Origin: Mariniflexile gromovii
GTDB lineage: Bacteria > Bacteroidota > Bacteroidia > Flavobacteriales > Flavobacteriaceae
Reading direction: 5' to 3'
Assembly (NCBI RefSeq): GCF_017814435.1
Contig: NZ_JAGJCB010000007.1
Span: 113,382-177,381 of the forward strand
Length of the DNA: 64,000 nt
Shown: one piece after another, positions 1 to 8,407 of the stretch
Layout of the letters: every line of letters begins with the position of its first letter
Numbering within the stretch: the stretch's first letter is position 1
Translations under genes and position numbers: made by a program
Notes under the pieces: generated by a model
The model's database searches: none
Seen by the model: only the letters and a program-made list of their open reading frames with translations
What the model was told of the DNA's origin: nothing

Positions 1-483
1 TGCATTAGTTTTACTTTGTATAATAAGGGACTTCCATTTTTCAGCACGTTTCATTTCCAGATATTCAGAAAATTCTTCGTTTACGTCATAAAAACGAAGC
101 GTAATGGTCTCATTTTTAAATAAAAATGCCAACTCTAAATCCACTGATTGTAATTCGGTTTCTATTTTCTTTTCCTTTTTAAAATCTCTTGTTTTTCTAT
201 TTATATGACAACTTTTTAGTTGGCTAAGATCAATTTTAGAAAAAGAAGCTTCTTGGTTGGTTAGTTTTATGAACATCAGTATATTTTGAGATTCATTAAG
301 TCCGATGAAATTATTATTCCAATATTCTTCAATATTGAAAGACATGTTTTCTTTTTTTATAACATCCTTAAATAATTTCTCGTTTTTTTTGGTATTATTT
401 TTTCCAATAAATATGAACCATATATAGGGTAATATACAGAATAAGGTAGTGAATATAATCATTACCGAAATTGATATTTTCAT
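1..483 (-). CDS. Hypothetical membrane-anchored protein, cut by the window edge
   Basis: The frame is open from an ATG at 483 down to base 1, so the C-terminus lies outside the window. The first 24 residues hold one hydrophobic segment (ISVMIIFTTLFCILPYIWF) followed by a lysine/asparagine-rich stretch, which suggests a single N-terminal anchor. The remainder is charged and soluble. No family is recognised. It points the same way as the small secreted protein to its right, which starts about 450 bases upstream. I am confident that it is coding because the frame stays open for 161 codons with ordinary codon use, but I cannot assign a function. Confidence 0.6.
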   Translation of the reverse strand, partial: MKISISVMIIFTTLFCILPYIWFIFIGKNNTKKNEKLFKDVIKKENMSFNIEEYWNNNFIGLNESQNILMFIKLTNQEASFSKIDLSQLKSCHINRKTRDFKKEKKIETELQSVDLELAFLFKNETITLRFYDVNEEFSEYLEMKRAEKWKSLIIQSKTNA

Positions 484-580
484 TGTATTTATGTTTTAAG
501 TTTTAAATTGAAATAGTAAAAGTGAATATGTATTCCCAATAAATAGGAATAAATTCAAAAGAAACAATAAAGCAATTTTT

Positions 581-928
581 TTACGTAAAACAGTGGAAGG
601 GAAAGATGAGCGTACTTGATGTTAATTTTAAAGGAATGTTTTTGCCAATCTCTAAATAAAGGAGTTTAAAATCATAGGATTCGGCAATAGACAGCAATAC
701 CTTATAATTAATTGGGATGAACGGTATTTTAAATGTTTTAAATGACCAATTAGCCTGATTGATTTCGAGATATCCATCAACGATTAAGGCTTGATGCTTG
801 TTGCCGTTTGAAGAAGTAATACTATCTACTTTGATATCAATATTTGAGGAAGCCCCATAAAATTCTTGTGGAGAACTAAAGGACAGCCATAAAAATAGGC
901 TGCAAATAAAATACTTAAAACCAAGCAT
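581..928 (-). CDS. Small secreted hypothetical protein
   Basis: The protein begins with a signal peptide (MLGFKYFICSLFLWLSFSS) and is about 115 residues long. I prefer the ATG at 928 over one at 949. A -7-like element (TACATTTG on the minus strand, 947-954) overlaps the upstream ATG, so a transcript made from it would begin downstream of 949. The mature part contains a repeated hydrophobic/charged pattern but no motif I recognise. It probably acts in the periplasm or at the outer membrane. Its distance from the next gene on the same strand suggests separate transcription. Confidence 0.55.
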   Translation of the reverse strand: MLGFKYFICSLFLWLSFSSPQEFYGASSNIDIKVDSITSSNGNKHQALIVDGYLEINQANWSFKTFKIPFIPINYKVLLSIAESYDFKLLYLEIGKNIPLKLTSSTLIFPFHCFT

Positions 929-1065
929 TTTGAAAAAATTATTACACAAATGTAAAACTATTATTTGTTAATAAATTCATAAATTTATTTTTAAAAATCT
1001 TTATTGAGGAATATTTTTTTAAACCAATTTCCTCCTACATTTGTTCTACTTTTATCAAAATTATT

Positions 1066-2016
1066 ATGGAACTAGTTATAGGTTATATTGGTTTTATTAT
1101 TTCTGCTTATTCGGTAATTGCCAATGATGTTATTCAAACACTTGGTACGTTTATCTCTTCAAATTTTAAAATAAAGTGGTGGTGGCTTTGGCTTTTTTCC
1201 ATTAGTATTCTATCGATAACGCTGTGTTATGGATGGTATATCAATGATGGTGATGTTTCATATGGCAGATTAGCAAATATACCTTTGCCTGAACCTCTAG
1301 AATGGTGGTATCTTTTAGCCCCCATTGCTTTATTAGTCATTACTCGATACGGAATACCTGTGAGTACTACGTTTATGATTTTAAGTGTTTTTTCTTCAGG
1401 CATTATTATAGAAAAAATGATTTTAAAATCTGTGTATGGTTATGCAATTTCCTTTGTTTTTGCCATAGTTGTATATGTTGTTATTTCAAGGCGATTTGAA
1501 TCTAATTATTCCTTGGATAAATTAGACAAACAGAAAAAGAAACATTTTTGGCTAATGGCACAATGGTTTTCTACTGGATTTTTATGGTCTCAATGGCTTA
1601 TTCAAGATTTTGCAAATATTTTTGTTTTTCTTCCTAGGCAACTCTCCATCGAGCACCTCTTAATATCCTTGACTTGTATTCTTCTAATTATGGCATATAT
1701 TTTCAGGAAACGAGGTGGTAAGATTCAGGAAATTGTCAATCAGAAATCCAATACCAAGAATATTCGTTCTGCCACTATTATAGACTTAATCTATGGCATC
1801 TTCTTGTTTGTATTTGGTAACCTTAATTCGATCCCCATGAGTACCACTTGGGTTTTTATTGGTATTTTGGCTGGACGGGAATTGGCTATAACTTATCTAC
1901 TGAATAAAAAGAAAATAAAATACACTTACATCATTATTGCTAAAGATTTTGGAAAAGTAAATATCGGGCTTGCTGTCAGCTTAGTGATAGCTTTTTTTAT
2001 GCAGTATTTGAAATAA
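1066..2016 (+). CDS. PiT-like inorganic phosphate (or related anion) permease
   Basis: A 316-residue polytopic membrane protein with about nine hydrophobic segments. It carries both halves of the inverted PiT signature. NDVIQTLGTF at residues 20-29 matches the GANDVANAxG-type motif, and two short re-entrant motifs are present: GIPVSTTFM near residue 96 and SIPMSTTWVFIG near residue 256, the second followed by AGRE. In the PiT family these repeats form the cation/phosphate binding site. It is shorter than typical PiT permeases (over 400 residues), so the substrate is inferred. A TACATTTG -7 element at 1036-1043 lies 23 bases before the start. It converges on the CNNM-TerC-DedA operon. Confidence 0.7.
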   Translation: MELVIGYIGFIISAYSVIANDVIQTLGTFISSNFKIKWWWLWLFSISILSITLCYGWYINDGDVSYGRLANIPLPEPLEWWYLLAPIALLVITRYGIPVSTTFMILSVFSSGIIIEKMILKSVYGYAISFVFAIVVYVVISRRFESNYSLDKLDKQKKKHFWLMAQWFSTGFLWSQWLIQDFANIFVFLPRQLSIEHLLISLTCILLIMAYIFRKRGGKIQEIVNQKSNTKNIRSATIIDLIYGIFLFVFGNLNSIPMSTTWVFIGILAGRELAITYLLNKKKIKYTYIIIAKDFGKVNIGLAVSLVIAFFMQYLK

Positions 2017-2341
2017 ATAAAATATTATTTATTTAAGAAAATAGAATATAATTCTAGTGGTTGGCTTTTCGATGTTTTTTCTTTTGAAGTTTCATTTTAT
2101 GTTGCTCATTGCATTGTGCGTTTAGATATCTTGTAATTCTTAGGGTATGGTATCGGTAAAGAATTACCGTGGCATTCTACCTTAAAATACACATGAAATT
2201 ATAGGAAAAATCACTAAATGTGGTTCTTAGGCAAACACATTTTTCAAAAGCTGCTATAGTTTTTTTAGTATTTTTTAAAAAGCCAAAAATCTTATCATTA
2301 TTATTAATTCTCTCTAAAAACTAATTGAGATATTTTAATAT
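2017..2341. other. Intergenic gap between convergent genes
   Basis: About 325 bases without a convincing gene. It contains a small hairpin, CGGTAA (2154-2159) and TTACCG (2164-2169) with a four-base loop. There is no clear U-tract, so it is at best a weak terminator for one of the two converging genes. Confidence 0.4.
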
Positions 2342-3406
2342 TTAGCTCATTTCTTCTTCTTCATTTTTCAATAGTTCATATTTCTTTTGTTTTTCTTGCC
2401 ACCTTTTTAAAGCATATTGTTGCATATCATCTACCTTATCTTTCTCATCTAAAATTTCAAAACCGAGAAGGGTTTCTATTATGTCTTCAAGTGTTGTAAC
2501 ACCATCCATACCGCCATATTCATCAATTACTAGAGAAATGTGTTCCTTTTTATGAAGTAGTTCTTCCCACGCATCAAATAGGGTTATGTTATTAGAGAAT
2601 ACCACAATATCACGTTTAATATCCTTTAGTTTCAAATGAAACTGGTCTTCTGCCAATTTTTCAAAGACCAATTCTCTAAAAACATAACCTGAAATATTAT
2701 CTCTATTGCCTTGGTATATTGGAATTCTTGAAAAATGTAAAAATTCTTTGTTTTTTAAAAACTCTTGCAAAGTCATCTCTTCATTTGCTGTAATGACCAC
2801 AATTCGAGGGGTCATCACGGTTTTGATTCTAAGGCTTTTTAGCTTTATTAAATTCTGAATAATTTTGTTTTCTTTATCAGCAAAAACACCTTCTTGGGTT
2901 CCAATACTTGCCAAAGCCGAAATCTCTTCCCTACTGGTTGTTAGTTGTGGTTTTTTTCTTGATAGCATTTTTGTTAGGATAGAAGACAACCAAACCAGAG
3001 GGTAGACTATAAAAACCATCCCTTTGATTAATTTAGAGGTGATACCTATTAATTGTCTACTATGGCTTGCTCCTAAAGTTTTAGGTATTATTTCGGTAAG
3101 TACTAAAATCAAAATGGTTAGAATGGCAGAAACTACACCAAAATAAGCATCTCCAAATACCACTGTTGCTTGAGCACCTACACCTGCCGCTCCAACAGTG
3201 TGAGCCACTGTATTTAAAGATAATATTGCTGATAATGGTTTGTCTATATTTTCTTTAAGCGTAATCATTGCATCTGCATTTTTATCGCCCAAGTTAGATT
3301 TGGACTTCAAAAATGAAATTGGCACCGATAGCAAAACCGCTTCCATAATAGAACACACAAAAGAAACGAAAAGTGCAAGAAATAAATATATTAATAAAAG
3401 TGTCAT
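2342..3406 (-). CDS. CNNM/CorC-family membrane protein with CBS pair
   Basis: 354 residues. The N-terminal half is a DUF21/CNNM membrane domain with about four hydrophobic segments (from LLLIYLFLALFVSFVCSIMEA to about residue 150). It is followed by two CBS domains (about 190-310) containing the typical VMTPR entry and the VIDEYGGMDGVTTLEDIIETLLG signature. Members are linked to Mg2+/Co2+ or general divalent metal transport and are often called hemolysin-like. The C-terminal CorC/transporter-associated domain of longer family members is missing; the protein ends soon after the CBS pair. It is the last gene of the DedA-zinc ribbon-TerC-CNNM operon, 40 bases after terC, which suggests a joint role in metal or membrane homeostasis. 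Confidence 0.85.
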   Translation of the reverse strand: MTLLLIYLFLALFVSFVCSIMEAVLLSVPISFLKSKSNLGDKNADAMITLKENIDKPLSAILSLNTVAHTVGAAGVGAQATVVFGDAYFGVVSAILTILILVLTEIIPKTLGASHSRQLIGITSKLIKGMVFIVYPLVWLSSILTKMLSRKKPQLTTSREEISALASIGTQEGVFADKENKIIQNLIKLKSLRIKTVMTPRIVVITANEEMTLQEFLKNKEFLHFSRIPIYQGNRDNISGYVFRELVFEKLAEDQFHLKLKDIKRDIVVFSNNITLFDAWEELLHKKEHISLVIDEYGGMDGVTTLEDIIETLLGFEILDEKDKVDDMQQYALKRWQEKQKKYELLKNEEEEMS

Positions 3407-3446
3407 TTTGAATTCAAGTTATTTTTATAGTGTTCCTTGTTGTTTC

Positions 3447-4391
3447 TTATTCAGTTTGATTTTTTTTTATAAATTTTGAGGCAAGCATTCCTCCAGCGAG
3501 AGAAATCAAGATAACTCCAAGTGACAACCATTCAGGAATTTCTCCTTGATGAGAAATTATCATTTTTATGCCAACAAAAGCTAGAATTACAACTAAACTA
3601 TAGTTGATGTACTTGAATTTGTCTAACATACCAACAACTAAAAAGAACATAGACCTTAATCCCATTATTGCAAGAATGTTAGAGCTGAAAACGATAAACG
3701 GATCTGCTGTAATTGCTAATATTGCAGGAATGCTATCAATAGCAAAAAAGACATCGGTTAATTCTATTATTATCAGTGCTACGAATAATGGCGTAACATA
3801 TTTGACACCATTTTTCATAATGAAAAACTTATCACCTTCAACTTTGGTTGTAACTGGATATACATTAGAAATCCACTTATAAATTTTAAAATCGTGTGGG
3901 TCTTTTTGCTTGCTATGACTAAATAACAATTTAAGAGCGGTTAAAATTAGGAATACTCCGAAGACATAAATCATCCAGCTAAATTTCGTAATAAGAGCTA
4001 CTCCAAAAAGAATCATCAATGCCCTAAAAACAATTGCACCCAAAACCCCATAAAAGAGTACTTCGTGTTGGTATTTCTTAGGAATTCCAAAAGAAGAAAA
4101 GATAAGTGCAATGATAAAAATGTTATCAACACTCAATGAGAGTTCAATTAAATACCCTGTAATGTATTTTAATACTGCATTTGTGGGTGTTAAATTTGTA
4201 GGGTTCGCAATCCAATTATTTTGAAAGGAAAGATAAACTATTCCCGAAAAAAGTATGGCACAAGTTACCCAAACACCTGTCCAAATGGCGGCCTCTTTTG
4301 TTTTTATTTCGTGGGGTTTGCGGTTAAATACGCCTAAGTCTAAGACTAAAGCAAAAACCACTATTACAATAAATACTGTCCAAACTATCAT
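3447..4391 (-). CDS. TerC/Alx-family integral membrane protein
   Basis: 314 residues with about eight or nine transmembrane segments. Family motifs are visible: the N-terminal DLGVFNRKPHEI, ELSLSVDNIFIIALIF near residue 83 and ELTDVFFAIDSIPAILAIT near residue 205. Both acidic intramembrane motifs of the TerC fold are intact. Characterised relatives (Alx, TerC/YceF/YkoY) export manganese or help load metalloproteins, so Mn2+ export is the most probable role. It is third in the minus-strand operon. I looked for a manganese riboswitch upstream and saw none; there are only 52 bases to the zinc-ribbon gene. Confidence 0.87.
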   Translation of the reverse strand: MIVWTVFIVIVVFALVLDLGVFNRKPHEIKTKEAAIWTGVWVTCAILFSGIVYLSFQNNWIANPTNLTPTNAVLKYITGYLIELSLSVDNIFIIALIFSSFGIPKKYQHEVLFYGVLGAIVFRALMILFGVALITKFSWMIYVFGVFLILTALKLLFSHSKQKDPHDFKIYKWISNVYPVTTKVEGDKFFIMKNGVKYVTPLFVALIIIELTDVFFAIDSIPAILAITADPFIVFSSNILAIMGLRSMFFLVVGMLDKFKYINYSLVVILAFVGIKMIISHQGEIPEWLSLGVILISLAGGMLASKFIKKNQTE

Positions 4392-4443
4392 AAGTTATTT
4401 TATAAATTGTGGGTTAACTTTGTTTAAAAATCAAATAAATCGC

Positions 4444-4671
4444 CTAAAATCCCTTATTTTTATTATGGTAGTTGTTTTTTTCGGCATAATAGCGTTCCTT
4501 ATCAAGATAGTTGTTTCTCTTTGGATTTGATGGTTGCTGAACTGAGCGTTCGATAATCTTATCCAGTTCACTACGGTCTAACCAAATACCTCGACCATTA
4601 GGACAATAATCAATTTCAATTCCATTACGGTCTGCCATTACCAAGGCTACATTACATGTTGGACATTTCAT
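4444..4671 (-). CDS. Zinc-ribbon (zf-TFIIB) protein with a lost cysteine
   Basis: 75 residues. It begins MKCPTCNVALVMA and contains IDYCPNGRGIWLDRSELDKII, the zf-TFIIB pattern. Usual members have CPxC in the second knuckle (CPNCRGIWLDRGEL); here the fourth cysteine is a glycine (TGT to GGT at about 4596-4598 on the minus strand). That leaves three cysteines, so zinc binding may be weakened or completed by another residue. The C-terminal tail is basic and tyrosine-rich. It lies between dedA and terC with short gaps, so it is probably co-transcribed. Function unknown. Confidence 0.75.
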   Translation of the reverse strand: MKCPTCNVALVMADRNGIEIDYCPNGRGIWLDRSELDKIIERSVQQPSNPKRNNYLDKERYYAEKNNYHNKNKGF

Positions 4672-4697
4672 AGTTTTCTTTTTTTATATTCAATTGT

Positions 4698-5348
4698 TTA
4701 ATTATTTGCTTTCTTTTTAATGTATAATTTTATGATTACCGGCGCAGTAACGATTATTACCAAACCTATTAAAATATATTCCAAATTACTTTCAACCCAA
4801 GGAACATCGCCTAAAACATAACCTAATAATGTGATACTACCTACCCATACAATTGCACCGATAATATTGTAGAACGCAAACTTTTTGAAATTCATCTCTA
4901 CTGTGCCAGCAATAATTGGAGCAAAAGTTCTTACTATGGGCAAGAAGCGCGCGATAGCAATCGCGAAGGCTCCTCTTTTTTCATAAAAATCGTGTGCCGT
5001 TTGAATATGTTTTCGTTTTAAAAACCAAGTGTCTTCTTTTATGTTAATTACCTGTTTGAATTTATAGCCAAACCAATACCCAAAGAAGTTCCCTAGAATA
5101 GTGGATCCTGTAAACAAGGTCATCCAAAACAAAAGGTTAATAGATTGGTCAGTAAATGGATATGGAGTTTCGTTGGCAGAGGCAATCACTATTCCCGAAA
5201 TAAACAAAAGAGGATCTCCTGGTAGAAAAAAACCAATTATTATCCCTGTTTCAATAAATAAGATCAATAAGACCAAATATAATCCACCATTTTTCATTAT
5301 CCAATCGGGGTGTAATAGGTATTGGAGCGATTCTAATATAACATCCAT
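4698..5348 (-). CDS. DedA-family membrane protein
   Basis: 216 residues. Typical DedA features are an N-terminal amphipathic stretch, ETGIIIGFFLPGDPLLFISG (residues about 33-52), then GNFFGYWFGYKFG-like and RFLPIVRTFAPIIAGTVEM (about 140-158). The FLPGD and RFxPxxRTFxPxxAG motifs are membrane-embedded and conserved. The family includes proton-coupled transporters and undecaprenyl-phosphate or phosphatidylethanolamine flippases. It is the first gene of the minus-strand operon and is divergent from the TetR gene across 133 bases, where a TAnnTTTG -7 element on the minus strand (5376-5383) may drive it. Confidence 0.88.
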   Translation of the reverse strand: MDVILESLQYLLHPDWIMKNGGLYLVLLILFIETGIIIGFFLPGDPLLFISGIVIASANETPYPFTDQSINLLFWMTLFTGSTILGNFFGYWFGYKFKQVINIKEDTWFLKRKHIQTAHDFYEKRGAFAIAIARFLPIVRTFAPIIAGTVEMNFKKFAFYNIIGAIVWVGSITLLGYVLGDVPWVESNLEYILIGLVIIVTAPVIIKLYIKKKANN

Positions 5349-5375
5349 TAATTTATTTTTAGTTTTTTTGACTCA

Positions 5376-5449
5376 CAAAAGTAGCAATACAATTTTAAAT
5401 AATAGCATTACTATTATAAATAAACGTTAAACTTTTTTACTTATCTTTG
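5376..5449. promoter_or_regulatory. Divergent promoter region of the DedA operon and tetR
   Basis: A minus-strand -7 element TACTTTTG lies at 5376-5383 and a plus-strand -7 element TATCTTTG at 5442-5449. Between them is an inverted repeat AATAG-CATTA-CTATT at 5401-5415, placed where a TetR dimer could block both promoters. The operator call is inference from position only. Confidence 0.4.
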
Positions 5450-5481
5450 TCAGCAAATATTTCGGGCAGGAAACATTTATT

Positions 5482-6159
5482 ATGGAAGTTGAGTTTAAAA
5501 TAAAAATGAATGAAGGTTTATATCTTCGCAACCCAGAAGATACGGAGTTGGGAAGAAAAATTCTGAAACACAGCGTAGAGCTTATTTATAAGTTGGGTTT
5601 TGAAGCCTTCACATTTAAAAAACTTGCGGAAGATATTGGTTCAACAGAAGCGGGGATTTATCGTTATTTTGAAAATAAACATAAATTATTGATTTATATT
5701 ACTGCCTGGTATTTTGGGTGGGTTGAATTTCAAATAAGTTTTCAAACCAATAATATAGAAGTTCCTAAAGTTAAACTTCAAAAAATAATAAGTTTATTAT
5801 CGTTCCCAATTGAGGATGATATACAAACGAGTTATATAGATGAAAGCTTGCTTCATCCTGTGATTGTTGCAGAAGGCTCCAAAGCTTATTTAACGAAGCA
5901 AGTTGCGGAAAATAACAAATTACAATTTTTCCAACCGTATAAAGATTTATGTACATTGATTGGCAATGTCATTTTAGAATATAACCCTAAATACAAATTT
6001 CCTAAATCGTTAGCTTCTACGATTGTTGAAATAGCACACTTTCAAAACTTTTTTATGCACAATCTTTCATCACTTACCGATTTTGGTAAAAGGGATAAAG
6101 AGACTGAAATAGTTGAATTTTTAAATGATTTAGTTTTTTCAAGTATAGACAAAAGTTAA
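5482..6159 (+). CDS. TetR/AcrR-family transcriptional regulator
   Basis: 225 residues. The N-terminal HTH is clear: ILKHSVELIYKLGFEAFTFKKLAEDIGSTEAGIYRYFENKHKLL at about residues 23-66, with the usual YRYFxxKxxLL end. The C-terminal ligand domain is not recognisable by motif, as usual in this family. It is transcribed away from the DedA-TerC-CNNM operon and is its likely local regulator. The inverted repeat at 5401-5415 is a candidate operator. Confidence 0.85.
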   Translation: MEVEFKIKMNEGLYLRNPEDTELGRKILKHSVELIYKLGFEAFTFKKLAEDIGSTEAGIYRYFENKHKLLIYITAWYFGWVEFQISFQTNNIEVPKVKLQKIISLLSFPIEDDIQTSYIDESLLHPVIVAEGSKAYLTKQVAENNKLQFFQPYKDLCTLIGNVILEYNPKYKFPKSLASTIVEIAHFQNFFMHNLSSLTDFGKRDKETEIVEFLNDLVFSSIDKS

Positions 6160-6594
6160 CTATTGAAAACTATTTAATTTGCAAAGTTGACATATTTTGT
6201 GCTACCTATTGGAAGCCTACAGGCAACGTTTATTTAGGAAAGTTGCATATTTGTGTACGAGGCTTTTAGAAGTAAAATCTAATATAACAAAGGGGGCTCG
6301 GACTCTTTGGTTAATCACTAATTTGAGCATTATTTTTATACGGTTAGACAGCTATTTAACATTCAATATTAACCGTTACTGAAATGCTACAAATTCCAAC
6401 TGTTAAAAAAATCAGTCCGACCAGTACTGTAAAATTAAACTAAAAATATTAATTTTTTTTATTTTCCAATAACGAATTTTTTAGGTTCTTTTGGATCACA
6501 TATAATCTCAATCTGTATATCAATATTCTTTAATAAGTTCGAATTTTACTTTAATGATAGCATGTTTTTTCTTAACTTGAATTCCATTTTTTAG

Positions 6595-6807
6595 ATGCTA
6601 ATTCGACAGTTAGTGTTTTATGTCCGTCAGTGTTTGGTTCGTCTTACAGAAGAGGTGTGCTTAATAAATATATCTTTGATAAAATTGCTCAAACCAGAGA
6701 ATAAACACAAATACGGATTACCAGATTATATTTATCATAGACCACATGAATTGGATAACACTCTACATAGAAACAGAAGTATTATTTTAGAAGTTTTGGA
6801 AAATTAA
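6595..6807 (+). pseudogene. Frameshifted gene fragment of unknown family
   Basis: Two overlapping frames together read like one protein. The first gives …RRGVLNKYIFDKIAQTRE before a stop. The other continues with NKHKYGLPDYIYHRPHELD and ends …IILEVLEN at 6807. The switch falls near 6700, so a single frameshift would restore a longer product. I do not recognise the family. No good start or ribosome binding site precedes it. It is likely a relic C-terminus left by rearrangement. Confidence 0.35.
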
Positions 6808-7005
6808 ATAATCATAAAAAAGGAGACCAATAAATTCGGCACATTACCCTGCATTGCGCGAAAAGCTGCATTTCGGAAAAAGAGCTTCATTAAAAAAATC
6901 TTACATGATTTCAAACTTTTTAGATTTATTCTTCGTATTTTCAATTCTTATTACAGAAAAGACATTACATTTTTGGAAATAATAGTATTTTTTTGTCCTG
7001 ATATA

Positions 7006-7023
7006 TCGGGATGAAAAGGATTT
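7006..7023 (+). other. Weak attR-like match to the tRNA-Pro 3' end
   Basis: TCGGGATGAAAAGGATTT here resembles the tRNA-Pro 3' end TCGGGATGACAGGATTT (18986-19002), with one mismatch and one extra base. If real, it would mark the left end of a 12-kb element whose integrase sits at the tRNA. An alternative is that it belongs to the local palindrome CCTGATATATCGGG, which would be a terminator-like hairpin. Confidence 0.2.
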
Positions 7024-7078
7024 CCATGATAAAAACAATGAAAAAATGAAAAATTTAAGCCCAAAAAAAACAATACAA

Positions 7079-8074
7079 TTAAGCGACACTTTTTTGATAT
7101 GGCTTTTGCCTTTTAATAACAGCACAAACTCTCAAAATGAGTTTGTTTCTTACATTATTAAGGATAAGCATTTTATTTTTTCCTTCATCAGCCTTACGTT
7201 TATAGTAAATTTTAAGTTCTGGGTCATATCTGACCGCAGACAAGGCACACATATGCAAGTGCCTTTTCATCGTTTTGTTAGCCATGTGGTGCACTCTGGA
7301 TCTTTTTTGTACGGAAGAGCCAGAAGTATGCTCAAAGGGTACAACACCACAATAGCAAGCCAGTTGTTTGGCTTCTTGATACCTGGTAAAGAAGTTTGTA
7401 AAAATAATGAGATATAAAGCCGTCATGATACCAATTCCTGTAACTGAAGTAACAAGTCCTACAGTTGTATTTAGCTTTTCATCAGCAAGAATGAAAGCTT
7501 GTAAATCTGCTTCTATTCGTTTAATCTCATCATCGAGGCATTTGTTGGTCTTTCTAATCTGTTTTTCGGCAAGCTTTCCCAGCTCAGGAGCAAAATGGTT
7601 TACTTCATTTGGGTATTTATTTAAATCCGCTTTGAAGTTCACAAGTTGTTCCCTTGCTTTGATAAGAATCTTTATTTTTTCAAGAATTTCAGGAATTGGT
7701 TTGTACATTTCCATCTCATTACAGTTTTTAACTGCATATTGGGCTATACGAATGGCATCTATTTTGTCGTTCTTACCGCGTTGTATTCCTAAACTACGGG
7801 TAATTCTTAAAGACATCTCCACACAGAAAACAGCTTCTGTTTCTAAAAGTTTTGTGATAAGTAAGTTTCCGTATATACCTGTATGCTCCATACAAATAAG
7901 AGTCTCATTTAAAGGCATTCGCTGGTTTTTTAGCAGTTTTAAAAATGCTTTGACACCTTTGATGGAATTGTCAAATAAAAATGATTTTATAGTCTCTCCA
8001 TTGATGATAGCGACATCGAATGTGTGTTTGGATACATCTATCCCAACAAAGTACAGAAAGTCTGATTTTTTCAT
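7079..8074 (-). CDS. IS110-family transposase (bridge-RNA-guided recombinase type)
   Basis: About 331 residues from the ATG at 8074; an upstream ATG at 8116 adds residues that are not part of the family, which begins at FVGIDVSKHTFDVAI. The N-terminal RuvC-like DEDD domain has GIDVSK (first Asp), CMEHTGIYG (Glu) and KNDKIDAIRIAQYA (later Asp pair). The C-terminal Tnp_20 domain has SVTGIGIMTALYLI, CYCGVVPFEHTSGSSVQKRSRV with the catalytic serine, and HMANKTMKRHLHMCAL. The protein appears intact. Family members with the gene downstream of a structured left end use a guide (bridge) RNA encoded there; such a structure is present upstream (8122-8293). Confidence 0.93.
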   Translation of the reverse strand: MKKSDFLYFVGIDVSKHTFDVAIINGETIKSFLFDNSIKGVKAFLKLLKNQRMPLNETLICMEHTGIYGNLLITKLLETEAVFCVEMSLRITRSLGIQRGKNDKIDAIRIAQYAVKNCNEMEMYKPIPEILEKIKILIKAREQLVNFKADLNKYPNEVNHFAPELGKLAEKQIRKTNKCLDDEIKRIEADLQAFILADEKLNTTVGLVTSVTGIGIMTALYLIIFTNFFTRYQEAKQLACYCGVVPFEHTSGSSVQKRSRVHHMANKTMKRHLHMCALSAVRYDPELKIYYKRKADEGKNKMLILNNVRNKLILRVCAVIKRQKPYQKSVA

Positions 8075-8121
8075 AATAGAAGGTTTAAAAAATGTAACAT
8101 GTAAGATTAAACACAACCAAG

Positions 8122-8293
8122 AATCTGAGGTATCATCTAATCCCTAATAATAGGTCTGTAAACCTGAATTTCCATTTGATGCCAATTCAGATATAACCGA
8201 TAAAGGATTTAATCCGACCTTATAAGTCCGAAACTTTGAAGAGCAATTAATTCTCCTTTATCGGTTTGGTTGCTATTCATAATTATTGAAGGT
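8122..8293 (-). ncRNA. Candidate bridge RNA, copy A, upstream of the IS110 transposase
   Basis: Read on the minus strand (transposase direction), this segment begins with a perfect 13-bp stem, AACCGATAAAGGA paired with TCCTTTATCGGTT (8254-8266 with 8195-8207). A second domain follows, closed by ATCTGA/TCAGAT, with an inner CTGAATT/AATTCAG stem-loop and an AGGT/ACCT arm. A 5' stem-loop followed by internal loops is the general architecture known for IS110 bridge RNAs, which lie between the left end and the recombinase gene. Copy B at 8408-8572 shares the structure with a compensating pair change. The RNA boundaries are inferred. Confidence 0.55.
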
Positions 8294-8348
8294 ATAATAT
8301 AGGATAAAAAACAATCCAACCTTCTATATGAACAACAATATAGACCTG

Positions 8349-8370
8349 TTAAATACTAGTAAGTATTTAA
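8349..8370. other. Nine-base-pair hairpin between the two bridge-RNA-like copies
   Basis: TTAAATACT (8349-8357) and AGTATTTAA (8362-8370) form a perfect stem with a four-base loop. A run of T follows on the plus strand shortly after. It may be a terminator or an element end. Confidence 0.35.
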
Positions 8371-8407
8371 AGATTAATTTTTTTGATATGATGTAAACAC
8401 AATTTAT

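Larger units (their letters stand above)
6160..7078. other. Gene-poor stretch with decayed coding fragments
   Basis: No intact gene is convincing in these 900 bases. On the minus strand at about 6455-6595 two frames join across a frameshift into a plausible peptide (…IKVKFELIK then NIDIQIEIICDPKEPKKF…) ending in a stop at about 6455. On the plus strand at about 6595-6807 another broken reading frame is described separately. From 6820 to 7078 I see only the left flank of the IS110 element. The stretch is probably the scar zone at the left side of the accessory island. Confidence 0.4.
7030..8340 (-). mobile_element. IS110-family insertion sequence (ends approximate)
   Basis: The element comprises the transposase and its upstream non-coding left end with the structured region at 8122-8293. 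IS110 elements lack terminal inverted repeats and usually make no target duplication, so the ends cannot be fixed by eye. I place the left limit just past the transposase stop and the right limit after the structured copy. A short inverted similarity (CATAATAGAAGGTT near 8072 and AACCTTCTATATG near 8318) flanks the left-end region. Confidence 0.6.

Noticed and set aside
4392..4443. Manganese (yybP-ykoY) riboswitch before terC
   Set aside because: Only 52 bases upstream in an operon and no matching structure.
6197..6382. 61-codon plus-strand ORF
   Set aside because: No start signal, no recognisable pattern, lies in a decayed zone.
7407..8147. 246-codon plus-strand ORF across the IS110 transposase
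   Set aside because: Antisense shadow of the transposase gene; no known domain.
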